Assembly: GCA_905182985.1 (NCBI GenBank)
Contig: CAJJDN010000096.1
Span: 26,230 to 90,229, forward strand
Length of the DNA stretch: 64,000 nucleotides
Direction of reading: 5' to 3'
From: Paramecium sonneborni
Taxonomy: Eukaryota; Ciliophora; Oligohymenophorea; Peniculida; Parameciidae
A model generated the notes under the pieces. The model made no database searches and had not been told where the DNA came from. It was given only the letters and a program-made list of their open reading frames with translations. The translations under genes and the position numbers were made by a program. Shown here piece after piece: positions 1 through 10,555 of the stretch. Numbering within the stretch: the first letter of the stretch is position 1; the number at the start of each line of letters is the position of its first letter.

Positions 1-1493
1 ATAATTTTATCCATCTCTAAGTTTTTGGTTCTCAAAATACTATTATATCATTTAAGTTAATTTCATTAGATAATTTATTTAATAAGATATTATTATTATT
101 AACTATATATGTTTTTCTAGTTAATAACTTTAAATCTGTTAGAATTTATTTGGCTCTTGCCATATTGGCTAATGTATTACTATTTATAATTCAACTTTCT
201 ATCCAGATATATCAACACTATAAAATTTACATATATAATTTTTACTGTTTTAAACGATCATGTTCAGCCTAGAATTTAGTAATTCTATTGATAGAGGTAT
301 TTACATTACAAGAATCACCCAACTGAAAGTACATACATATCCTTTAGTTATTTTATTATCTAAATACAAATATTTAGTTTTTATGAAGTGAGCATCCAAT
401 AAGATTACTGATAATAAAAGTTTAAATAATATTATTATGATATTTTGAATATGTAAAGGAAATCCATAATTTAGGATTCATTTTAGTTTTGTCTTAAGCA
501 GAACTTGATTCAACTTTTTATTCTTTCAGAATCTAACCAATTACAATGTTGAAGATTTTCATCAAGTAAACGATTGGTCAATAATATTTTTATTTTGCTT
601 TTTTGTCTAAAAATAAGATGATATTCACATACTAGAAATCAAGACTGAATTGTCATGTTTCCATTTTCATACTAACACGAACTTTTTTTATCTTCAAAAT
701 CAAAATCTAATTTTTCTTTAACTTATTTTGCGATACTAAAATTTGCAATTCATGCTCTACATGTTATTGTTTATCCTCCTATTATCTATTAAATTGGAAT
801 ATTCTCAGAAACCCAATTGGTTCCAACTATTATTCCATCAGAAGGACATTTTTACTTTGTTAAAAGTTTTATTGAATGGCCTGGCTCTAATTACTCATCC
901 TAAATATAAATTAATTCTGTTAATAAATGTATCATAAAATGATATAAAAAACAGAAGACTATTTACAATCCCAAATATAATTAATTATAAAAACCTATGA
1001 CTTATTATTAAATAGAAGCAATCAACAAAAAAAATTATGTAGTTAAGTAATGGGAATTTTGGATAACCAAAAATAAATGATTCAATAAAGATCTATAACT
1101 TCGTTTTTTCTTATAATGCATTTATAGTAAATGTAGATTTTATTGTAATCAGCTTCCCTTATTAATCTATTTATGAGTAATTCAATATTTCCTATAATTT
1201 ATAAATTTTGATTCTGGCCTCTGTATTAGTATAAGTTTTTTCATAATTAGTTGACAGTGATTTAATTTGCAGAATCAATTTTATTGATACTGTATTAGTA
1301 TTATTAAATTTATACCTCTTGAGGAACTATTTAATGATTACATAATCAAATTTATTTAATTTAATTTTCTAAAAATTTCTATAACCTTTATAAATCTAGA
1401 ACTTTATGTGTCTACTTATATAGATATATAAATATTTAGGTGAGATCATAATTTTCTAAAAAGTATAAAATTTGGAAGTATATTAATTAAAAA
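1..1493. other. No confident gene; scattered ORF islands
   Basis: No protein family is recognisable here. Both strands carry frequent TGA stops. The best island is a plus-strand ORF at about 655-942 (TGA-only code), which encodes roughly 95 residues in a region otherwise broken by stops. It could be a decayed gene, a terminal exon or chance. No telomeric C4A2/C3A3-type repeat is visible at the left edge, so the window does not start at a macronuclear chromosome end. Confidence 0.5.
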
Positions 1494-3395
1494 ATGAAAA
1501 TTTTAATCATAAATGGTTATGGGAAGAGTTATAAAGGTATGAAAAATTTTGAACAATATAAATTGATAATAAAGGAAGCTTTGTTGAGTAAAAAAGAGAT
1601 GATAGATACTGAAATCGATTTCATTATAAGAGATAGAGATTCTATAGATGATCTATTATACGAGATAGATAGTTCGTTTGTTAGAGTAGAATGTGGCAAG
1701 ATGTTTGATTCGATAGATATAATATTCTTCGAAGGAGATGCTAATCTTAGACCATGGTCTCCAAATGCATATAAAGTATTATATTCAAATAATAATAGTA
1801 TTTAATTTTACTTAGAATGTGTCTTAGAAGTAATAAGATCCTTTTTGCATCATCATTTGCTATGTAAGGATTAGTTTTTTTAATAGCATCAAATGTTGAG
1901 TGTGTATTAATAATTATATTTACTAGTAAATAAGCGTTATTAATGGATTAAATGGTGGATAATTGGGGGACCTATCTAAGATCAAAAAGGATTTAACAGA
2001 CATTAAATAGACAGATTTCTTTCTTGATAATGTGACAGGAGATTTGTATGGATTTAATTATGATACAGGTGAATGGATAAGTAAAGGAAATGCTGGAATT
2101 CATTTTAGAAAAGCTGCTGAGGAATTTAAAACTATTGGTAAGTATATTATGAAAGCACCTTAATATAAAGTAAAAGGAATGAAAGAATTGGATGCTTTAT
2201 ATGTGTCTAAAGAAAATGAAATAGTTTGTTCTTTAAGAAAAAATCAAATGCATCATTTCTTATTTAATGATTTACCATTTGAATTTGTAGTACCTTATAA
2301 GAATTCTTGGGATGTACATCCATTTAATTTTGTAAATCCTAAGAAAACATTTTAAACTTTAGCTGATTGTACAAAAGGTAAATTGAATAATAATTAAATA
2401 GGTCCTTTAATAATATAGATATCTGACAATATTATAGGGACATAATTTGCAATAAAAAGGAAGTACAAAGATACAACAGTAGTGTTGAAGAATTTTATGG
2501 GATATTAATTAACTAAATTATGTTCAGGATAGGCTCATTCAATTCCAATAGAGATAGCATCAATAAAATAAAATGATAATGCAATGGATATATTTTTAGA
2601 ACATATGAGTAAGAATAAATATTAAGCTCATCAAAAAACAATAAAATTTAATGTGATAACAGAATTTCATCATGCTGGTTATGCAGCTAAGAAGTCTAAT
2701 AAATTAGATGTAGTAGTTAATAATGCAATAGGAAAGAGAAGATTCAAGTAACAAATTTAAAAATTACCAAGTAAAGAATTAGATAAGATGTTATCAGTAT
2801 AAATTATAATTTTATTTAGAATGATAATTCATATAGATAGACAGCTAGGACTTCTAATAATTAATCTCGAAAATTTGTTTCATTTACTAATTCCTAAAAT
2901 GGTCTTACTTCCCCATTGAAAGGTTAAACCTTACATTAATTTGATGATGTAAATGAGTCAAAGCCTTAATTCCATAAAACTTCAGGAGAGATTATGAAAT
3001 TACTTCATCCTTCAATAGATGATGCTTTAGTTGAATAGAACAATAAACATATTTGGGTTCCTGGATTTTTATCTTAAAATCGAGGATTTAAGATTTCAAG
3101 TAATAGTTCAAAAGATTGTTGGAATTAAAAATTAAGTTTAAGAAAAGCTTAATAAAATACAATGCATATAGAAACTTAATGTGATAATGTATACAAAACC
3201 CAAAAACAAATTGAACAAGAAGAAGAAAGAGAGAAAAGCAAGAAAATAATAGGACCAAAGTAATTTCGATGTGGTACTCCAGCATAATCTAATTTAATAT
3301 GCACTTATATCAGTAGAAACTCATCTGTACCCTAACATCAATTCAGGGCTATTGAGAAAGAAAAGTGGATTTCTCCTTAAGATTTTAAAATTTGA
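1494..3395 (+). CDS. Unknown protein, about 610 aa, three introns
   Basis: The function is not recognised. Removing 23-nt introns at 1776-1798, 1904-1926 and 2797-2819 (all GTA...TAG) gives one frame from ATG 1494 to TGA 3393-3395. The N-terminal ~140 residues look like a compact alpha/beta fold, with a beta strand at the start (MKILIINGYG), the stretch FFEGDANLRPWSP and then a hydrophobic helix. This resembles the Rossmann-like core of class I amidotransferase folds, but no catalytic Cys-His pair can be pointed to. A middle domain (about residues 140-420) follows, then a Ser/Asn-rich low-complexity tail with a short Glu/Lys-rich stretch. The 3' end lies only 33 nt from the convergent stomatin gene. 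Confidence in the gene is high; confidence in any function is nil. Confidence 0.8.
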
Positions 3396-3428
3396 ATTAT
3401 ATTTATCTTAATATCATAAGAAATAATC

Positions 3429-4384
3429 TCAACCATTATGTGCTCCTTAAGATTCTGGACTTAATGGCAAAAACATTAATTTCTATGAAGGTCCTTTAGC
3501 CAACATTTAAAGGGTTTCTAAGAATCTTATCTACATAGCAGCCTTGCTATCAAGTGCTTAGGCAGCTTCTTTCATCAATTTTGCACTTTCAACATCCGCT
3601 TATGCAGATATAACTTTGGCTTAAGCAATTCTTTTGTTTTTTGCTGCAGCTGCCAAATCAGATTACATTTATGGAGTTAATACCATATCCTTAATGAATA
3701 CTTCTTCAATATATATTCCCCATTATTCTGTTTATTTATCTAAATATGCTTCTATTGAATCTTAAACCATTTCTCGATGTTCCAATAGATCTTACAATTA
3801 GTGTTCACCACAAACCTATCTTAAAGCTGCATATGTCATATCCTTTACTGATTGAGTTAATCTAGATACTCTATATGTTGCACGTACAGGGTCTTTATTA
3901 GTGTTTAAATATCAGTTACATACCAATAACTCTAAAATACATACATGTATCTATATTAACTTATATGTTATCCTTTGTTAAAATGATTTATCGATCTAAA
4001 TCTAATACTCTTGTTCTTAAATCCACTGGTATTACAGCATCCTTTTACATAATATGCTTAAAATTACAGTGCAAGGATTGATTTAATTTAAACCTGATGG
4101 CAAACTTCTGTGATATTTACCAAACTTCTCAACTAGACCAACAGAACTCTATTAGACTGCATAGAATGGATTTTCACAACAACAAAATATACATGGGAGC
4201 CAAGCCTTAAATTTAATTGTTTGGTAATACTCTTAAACATCCAGAAACATTTCCACAACAATCAAGGCAAGCTTCATAAGATGTTAATTCCCTTTTTTAG
4301 GTTAATTAGTCTTCTTCTATATTTTACTAATTGTCTATTAAAGTGAGTTCTTACTCTATTATTGCTAAGTGGCTATTATTCCAT
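3429..4384 (-). CDS. Stomatin/SPFH (band 7) family protein
   Basis: This is an SPFH-domain protein of about 281 aa, in a family that forms oligomeric scaffolds on the inner face of membranes. After an N-terminal acidic segment comes a Cys-rich membrane-proximal motif (LPCIFCCCENPFYAV), then GLVEKFGKYHRSLPSGLNQI, a VDLRTRVLDLDRQ strand, VIDPVRATYRV, and an Ala-rich helix (SDLAAAAKNKRIAQAKV) ending near FLPLSPES. All are hallmarks of the family. The cysteine cluster suggests palmitoylated membrane attachment rather than a classical transmembrane hairpin. Four introns are needed: 4327-4354 (28 nt), 4206-4230 (25), 4042-4067 (26) and 3893-3923 (31). The last three end in AAG instead of TAG, yet each restores conserved SPFH sequence. 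The start at 4384 is supported because intron 1 joins it in frame. Confidence 0.9.
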
Positions 4385-4726
4385 TGTTAATTATTATATA
4401 TATAAAATTATTATATATACAAATTATTCACTTCTGAATTCAGAGAGAAGATTAGATCAAGATCATCATAGTCACTTTATCAAATGTCTCATCATTAAGA
4501 ATTATAAATAATAAAATAATTATTTATTATTATTATTATATATTGGATAATAATAAAGGCAAATTAATCTATACCACAAATTGAAATAAAATCTCATTTA
4601 ATTTTTTTATTCTTTATGTATAACTTATCCACATAATTATTCTCATTCTAGAATGTCAATTATCATTTATATTACACATTAAGTATTAATTATAATAATA
4701 TAATTTATAGAAATTAAATTACATCT
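4385..4726. other. Intergenic, AT-rich
   Basis: This spacer lies between the divergent stomatin gene and a short plus-strand ORF. It contains simple TA/TAT-rich runs around 4390-4440 and 4500-4550. No RNA gene or defined promoter element is recognised. It probably holds the start regions of both genes. Confidence 0.5.
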
Positions 4727-4966
4727 ATGGATAATATCATCGAGAATTCTTTAAGCTTCTGGTAATCAAGACTCAATACAACAACTAAGGATCAAACATC
4801 AATCCTCATAATTCCTAAAAAAATATCAATTGTAGACAGAGTAGTAATAAAATCAGCATACTTTTGGAACAAGATGGCTGATGAATTCTTAGCTAAAGGT
4901 TCCACAAATAGATCAATGGAAAGTTTGTCATCTAAATCAAATAAACATTAGATATCTGATTGTTGA
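4727..4966 (+). CDS. Small hypothetical protein, 79 aa
   Basis: An uninterrupted frame runs from ATG 4727 to TGA 4964-4966 and contains only two reassigned stop codons. The composition is that of a real protein rather than chance sequence, with a central FWNKMADEFLAKG segment and a Ser-rich tail. No family is recognised and no signal peptide or membrane segment is evident. A TAG immediately upstream (4708-4710) could be a 3' splice site, so an upstream exon cannot be excluded. It sits in the spacer before the AGC kinase on the same strand. Confidence 0.5.
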
Positions 4967-5420
4967 TTTGTTATTATAATATAATTAAATAAGATATTCC
5001 CCATCAACTAGTATCAGAAACACACCATATCAAGTTGTCAAGTTCAAATTAATAAGGTCATCATTCATTTTAAAACAAAGCTTCTTAGACTTTTTAAATT
5101 AATTAAGAATTTTCATCACTATTAATTTATCAATCATGGAGTGTTTGAGATTAATTAGTTAGTATCTTACTTTATCATGATTTTGAGTACACATTTTTTT
5201 AGAATTTTCTAATTTCAGCTGTTATATTTTTAAGTTCTAAAAATTAATATATGTAACATCCATTGTTATTATTTTAATTTGAAATAAATGAAATGCTTCT
5301 CTTTATAAGATTCACTATTTTTATAAAAATATTTGAAAATTCTCTTTATTCATATTCAAAACAATCTATTTTATATATTGTATTTCTTAAATTTTATTAA
5401 ATTAAACTACAAAATTTAAC
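4967..5420. other. Intergenic, nothing recognised
   Basis: This is AT-rich sequence with TGA and TCA spread through all frames. No ORF, RNA gene or repeat is supported. It is the likely upstream region of the AGC kinase gene starting at 5421. Confidence 0.5.
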
Positions 5421-7512
5421 ATGCAACATCAAGGTGTATTAAGAATAGGATCATAAGATTCATTCTCAAGAAAGAGTTAAATGAATTAAATAAACACAAC
5501 TTCAAGTCATCGGAAAACCTCACAAAATAAGCAACAATCAATAGATTAAATACCAGATAATGCTTTAGAAAAGTTTTACTTATATAAACAGAAAAAGAAT
5601 GATATTCGAATGAAATAACAATTGAGCAAATAAACTTAAAGATCTACATAGAACTCTATTGCATAATAAAATAAGTTCTTCATTAATGCTAATTTCGTTA
5701 ACAATTAAGGTGCTCAATAAAAGCGTTCTGCATAATCTGTTACTATTGAAGCAATGGAGTCAGTTAAAAGAACTATTAAAACTGATATGGGCAATCCAGC
5801 TTCAATTTTAGGAAAAGCTAAAAGTTTAGGTCCAGATGAATAAATGCAATAAATTAAACATCATAATGTTGTTGTTAGATTTGGAAATTAAGACTTTTAT
5901 TTTTATTTTGAATCTCAGTATTTCTCTTAAATTATTTCTTTAGTCTGAATATGAGATAGATCTGGTATTAAATCTTACAAAGATTGCATGATTTAGAATT
6001 TGCAAATCCATAAGAATGTTATGCTAATCTTAAAGACAAACCATCAGTTAATTAAATTGTTAGTTTTGTATCTTAATAGCATTCAATTTCAATAGATTAT
6101 TATATAGCCTAACCAGATTTATCATTTAATGTGTTCATGAATACTGGATTGAAATTAGAAGCATTTCTCTTATAGGCATCTCCCGAACCAAAAGTTGGTT
6201 TGAAAGATTTTATATTTCTCAAAAATATTGGGGTTGGAGGCTTTTCTTTAGTTTATTTAGTTAGAAAGAAAGATACAGGAAAATTCTATGCTTTAAAATT
6301 AATTGATAAAGAATTTATAATAGCTAAAAAGAAACAACAAATTGTTCTTAATGAAAGAAATATAATGACTCTACTTAATAGTCCCTTTTTATTACATTTA
6401 TCATATGCATTTGAATCGAGATAATTTGTTGTTTTTGTTTTGGAATTTTGTTAAGGAGGTGAACTCTTTTTTTAACTTAAATAAATTAAAAGAATGAGTG
6501 AAGAATAAGCTTGCTTTTATATATCTGAAATTTGTCTTGTAATTTATAAATATTATTATTAAAAGGGTTTATAAGAGATTCATTCTCTTAACATTTTGTA
6601 TAGAGATATTAAACCAGAGAATATTTTAATGGATATTGAAGGTCATGTAAGAATAGCTGATTTTGGATTAAGTAAACCTGAAATTGGAAGAGAAGAAAAA
6701 GCATATAGTTTTTGTGGATCTCCTGAATATATGGCTCCAGAAATGTTAATGAAACTTGGTCATTCCTAAACTGTTGATTTTTATTGTTTAGGAGCATTAC
6801 TTTATGAGCTACTTACAGGATTACCTCCATATTATTCAACTAATACTAATTAAATTTATTAAGATATTCTTTACTCTAAATTGACATTTCCTAATGATGT
6901 AAATTTATTAATTATCTCTATAGTTGAATTTATCAAGAGAAGTCAAATCTTTACTAATTGCTCTACTTGAAAAAAATCCTACTTAGAGACTAGGTTCTAA
7001 TGGAGGAGTATAAGAAATTTTGAAACATCCTTTTTTCTCTTAAATTGATTTTAAATTATTGGCATTAAAGAAAGTTAAACCTCCATTTAAACCTGATCCT
7101 TTAAAAATGAATTTAGATGAAAAAGAATCATAAAGAGGGGAATAAGATTTTAGAAAGAAAATTGCTTAAGGTAAATCAATGAATCTACCTGTTATTTTTG
7201 GTTCTTCTTTTTATTATGAATCTCCTCAAGAAGCTTAAACCAAATCTATTTATAAAGAATGGATTTCTCATACTAACTTATAACCAAATACTCCATGTGT
7301 TGCCTCATATCATAGTTAAGGAAGGTATTAAAAATTATATAAAATCTAGGTCTGCAAAATCTTAAGATATCATTCCTTTGATTTAATCAGTAAAAAATAA
7401 TCCTAGATCTCGGTAAATGTTAAGTCAAAAACAAAATTTTTATAAGGTTTCAGGGCAAAAACCCTCTTTAGAAAGAATAAATTAAGAAAAAAAGTTTTTT
7501 TCAAAAGTGTGA
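5421..7512 (+). CDS. AGC-type serine/threonine protein kinase
   Basis: This encodes a protein kinase of about 662 aa. The first ~260 residues are Gln/Ser-rich and end in a region that may be a divergent regulatory domain. The kinase domain follows in order: glycine loop [11 protein letters not shown], catalytic Lys in [11 protein letters not shown], catalytic loop [15 protein letters not shown], activation segment [12 protein letters not shown], and HPFF near the end of the domain. The YRD and T-loop FCG(S/T)PEY signatures point to the AGC group (PKA/PKG/S6K-like). The C-terminal tail is Ser/Lys-rich and I see no clear hydrophobic motif. Introns are at 5918-5943 (26 nt), 6539-6565 (27, AAG acceptor), 6899-6923 (25) and 7325-7349 (25). 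The 27-nt intron is a multiple of three with no in-frame TGA. It is inferred because removing it restores the conserved spacing before the catalytic loop. Confidence 0.92.
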
Positions 7513-7566
7513 CCAAATTAATATATATCAAAATTTTTATAATAAACAAAAAGTTAAATTTAATTT

Positions 7567-10404
7567 TCAATTATTTAAATTAAGGTATTATTGAATTCCC
7601 CTTGTATTGGTCCAATGTTTTTTAATTGAATAAAATGAAGATGGAATAGATTATTTTTAAGGCTTTGAACTAATAGATGAATTCTAATATTAATTCATTG
7701 AACTTTTTGATTGTTCTATTTAACCTTATAGTTCATCAATCTAAGGGGATGAAAATAGTTTAGGCTTAATAATTATTCCAAAAGAATCTTCTGTTATTCC
7801 CCATTTTTATACTTATAAAGTATTTCTTAAATTAATTGAAGGATTTTAAGTTGTTTATAACTTTTGCATTTTATTTAATCTATAATTATGAGATTATTAT
7901 TTTTAATGCTTATTTATCCCATGATAGATTGCAGTAACTTTATAGTTACAACCTTATTCAGTTGGAAAATGATTATCTTATTTATTATTCAAATCATTTT
8001 GAAGCATTAAATCCTGAGTAGGAGAAAAATGATTTCCTGTAAACTTAATGTTTGTACTATTTTTTTGGTTCAATAATGGTTTTTTAATATAAGGTTAAAA
8101 AATTACATCACCCAAATCCTCCTAAATATCGCAATTTATTTCTGAGTTTCCCTTTAATTAAGCTTCATGTATTAAAGTTTTTAATTTGATTGGAGATTTA
8201 TTTCTAATATAATTGTTGGTTTATTCAATTTTAGTTTATACTCTTCCAACGAATTATGCTCTAAAGGTTTTCATATTACTAAGTTCTGTTGATTATTTGC
8301 TTGTCAAAGTAAATGTTTAATTGTCTTTTTATTTTTCCTCTTTTTAATATGATTTATAAGCAGTTCTTCGATAAACATTTTAATTTTAAGGTTAATGAAA
8401 TATATGATTTGATTAATCTTCTAAAAATTATTTTTTACTTAAAAGCACAGAATTTTTTGTTACTGTTGAAGTATTTTCACTTTTAATTGATTGTTTTTTA
8501 TAATCATTTAATTTTAATGTTTTTTTTGATTTTTAGATTTTTTTTTATTTATTTGTTGTTAGAATTATATTATTTAAGATTTCATCATCTAAATCATCTG
8601 ACTCCCTTTCACTATCAGACTATCCCTCTGAGAAAGATAAATTAGGTGAATCATTCTTCATTTCTTCAAATAATTTGGAATATTTAGAATTTTAACAAAT
8701 ATTCTATAAAATTAGTTATTTTTCATCTTAAGTATTAGTTTTTTTTTTTATTTATTTATTTAATTTTTTATCTTTAAATTCACAAAAAAGAGCATCTATC
8801 TCTTAAAAATGAATAATAAAATCTTTGAATGATTCTCCAAATATATAACCAAACTAGATCAATTTTGATTCAGTGAAATTTTCTGTATATTAATCATAAT
8901 AATAACTACTATTTGATATTTCTAGAGTAAAACAATTAATGAAATCATATTTTTCACAAAAAACAGCTCTTGCAGTATTAATTTTACATTTATTTATTTT
9001 AAATAAACATGAATAATAACGAAATATCTAAGTTTTATGAGATAAAATTTTAGCAAATAATCTTGATTTATAATAGTTACAATTCCATAATTAAAATTCT
9101 GGTCCATATAAAAATACATTCTTTTTGGCTCTAATAAAAGGTAATTATCATACCTGAATGTCCATGTATATCTATAAAACCAATAATTTAATCTCCATAT
9201 ACTTAATACAAATCAGAAATCAATTATTTCATTGCATATACTGTTGGATACAATTTCTTGCAATCTTCTCTAAATTATCTATTTAAATCTCTTCCTGCAC
9301 AACCAGTTCTATAATTACCAAATATTACACCATCCACATTCATCATAGGTACTATCACAAATATTAATCTTATTATTATTTTATTATTTACTAATCTAAT
9401 AATTGATCTGCTTCATTTGAACTTAAATATTCTAGTAAACCCTACATAACCCATGATGAATTTGATTCTCCAGGATGAATTCTTGCTTAAATTACAATTA
9501 CTTTCTTCTTTATGATGTTTCCTTTTGAAAATGTTAACTTTGGAACTTAAACCCCACTTAATGAATAGCAAAAAAATGATTATTCCATATACTAGGAATT
9601 TAAAGTTTTTAAGAAATTATTTAAATTACTTAAAGAATAGGGAATGCAATAGGCTAACTTTATTTTATCATCTCTTTTTTTATTCATTATAGTAAATGTT
9701 AGACAATAATATTATTTTTTAATCTCTTTTAATTAACATTTATAAGATCCATATTTTATATTTTCGCCCTCCTACTACCAATCTTAAGAATCTCTTTTCA
9801 CATAAGGTTTCATTCCTCTTTCATATAAACTTCTTTTCTTACGGAAATTACAAATATTAAATTTGATTTATTCGAAATTTTTCAAACCCGTTACTTCAAA
9901 ATAATACCAAAGTGTATGACCTTTAGTATTAGTATCAACTCTCATATATAAATCATATTCAAATTCAGATTTCTAAATTGCAATATCCAAATTTCCACTT
10001 TCAAATAAAGAATTGAATTTTATTTGATAATCATTATTTGGATTCATACCTACAAATATCTATTAATTTTGAGATGATTTGACTTTAATATTTTTTGTAT
10101 TTTTGTATGAATAATTAGATTAAGCAGAGAATTATTTATGAAATTACATTGCATCATTTGGCCTATAACCTAGATAAACAATTTTATTTGGATCATTCTG
10201 ACTGTAATATTCAATTATTTAATCATTCAATTCATTGCAGAACTATATATTTATTATTTCCTCTTGAGATAATAAAGGAACCCATCCTAAAACCATGTCA
10301 TTTTCTAAAGAATAACTTTTGTCAATATAATCAATTGGTTTAGGCAATAATCTTTTATTTGAATCATCTTCAAATTAGCATTCTAAAGGTTCACTTTCCT
10401 TCAT
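7567..10404 (-). CDS. Cytosolic carboxypeptidase, M14 family (CCP/AGBL-like)
   Basis: This is a zinc carboxypeptidase of the cytosolic (CCP/AGBL) subfamily, about 929 aa. Known members remove glutamates from tubulin tails in axonemes and the cytoskeleton. The N-terminal ~260 residues form the family's beta-rich domain. The catalytic part carries the zinc-binding HPGE motif (in ARIHPGESNSSWVM), VPMMNVDGVIFGNYR, GRDLNR, and DIHGHS with the second zinc-side histidine, followed by NVFLYGP and a later EISNS motif that fits the catalytic Glu. A long Lys/Asn/Gln-rich tail of about 400 residues follows with no recognisable domain. Two introns are at 9369-9391 (23 nt, AAG end) and 9129-9153 (25 nt, ending TAGAG). 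Both lie at conserved positions where splicing repairs the motif. The gene converges with the AGC kinase, with 54 nt between the two stops. Confidence 0.92.
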
Positions 10405-10555
10405 ACTATTTTTATATGGTATTGTAGTTAGAGTTTATATAAATTAATAAAACTTTTTGCATTAAGTAAAACAAATTTGAAATTTTATGATATAAAAATA
10501 TTATTAAGATATGTATATATATAATATAAGTTATTTTTGAATGATAATTTAATTC

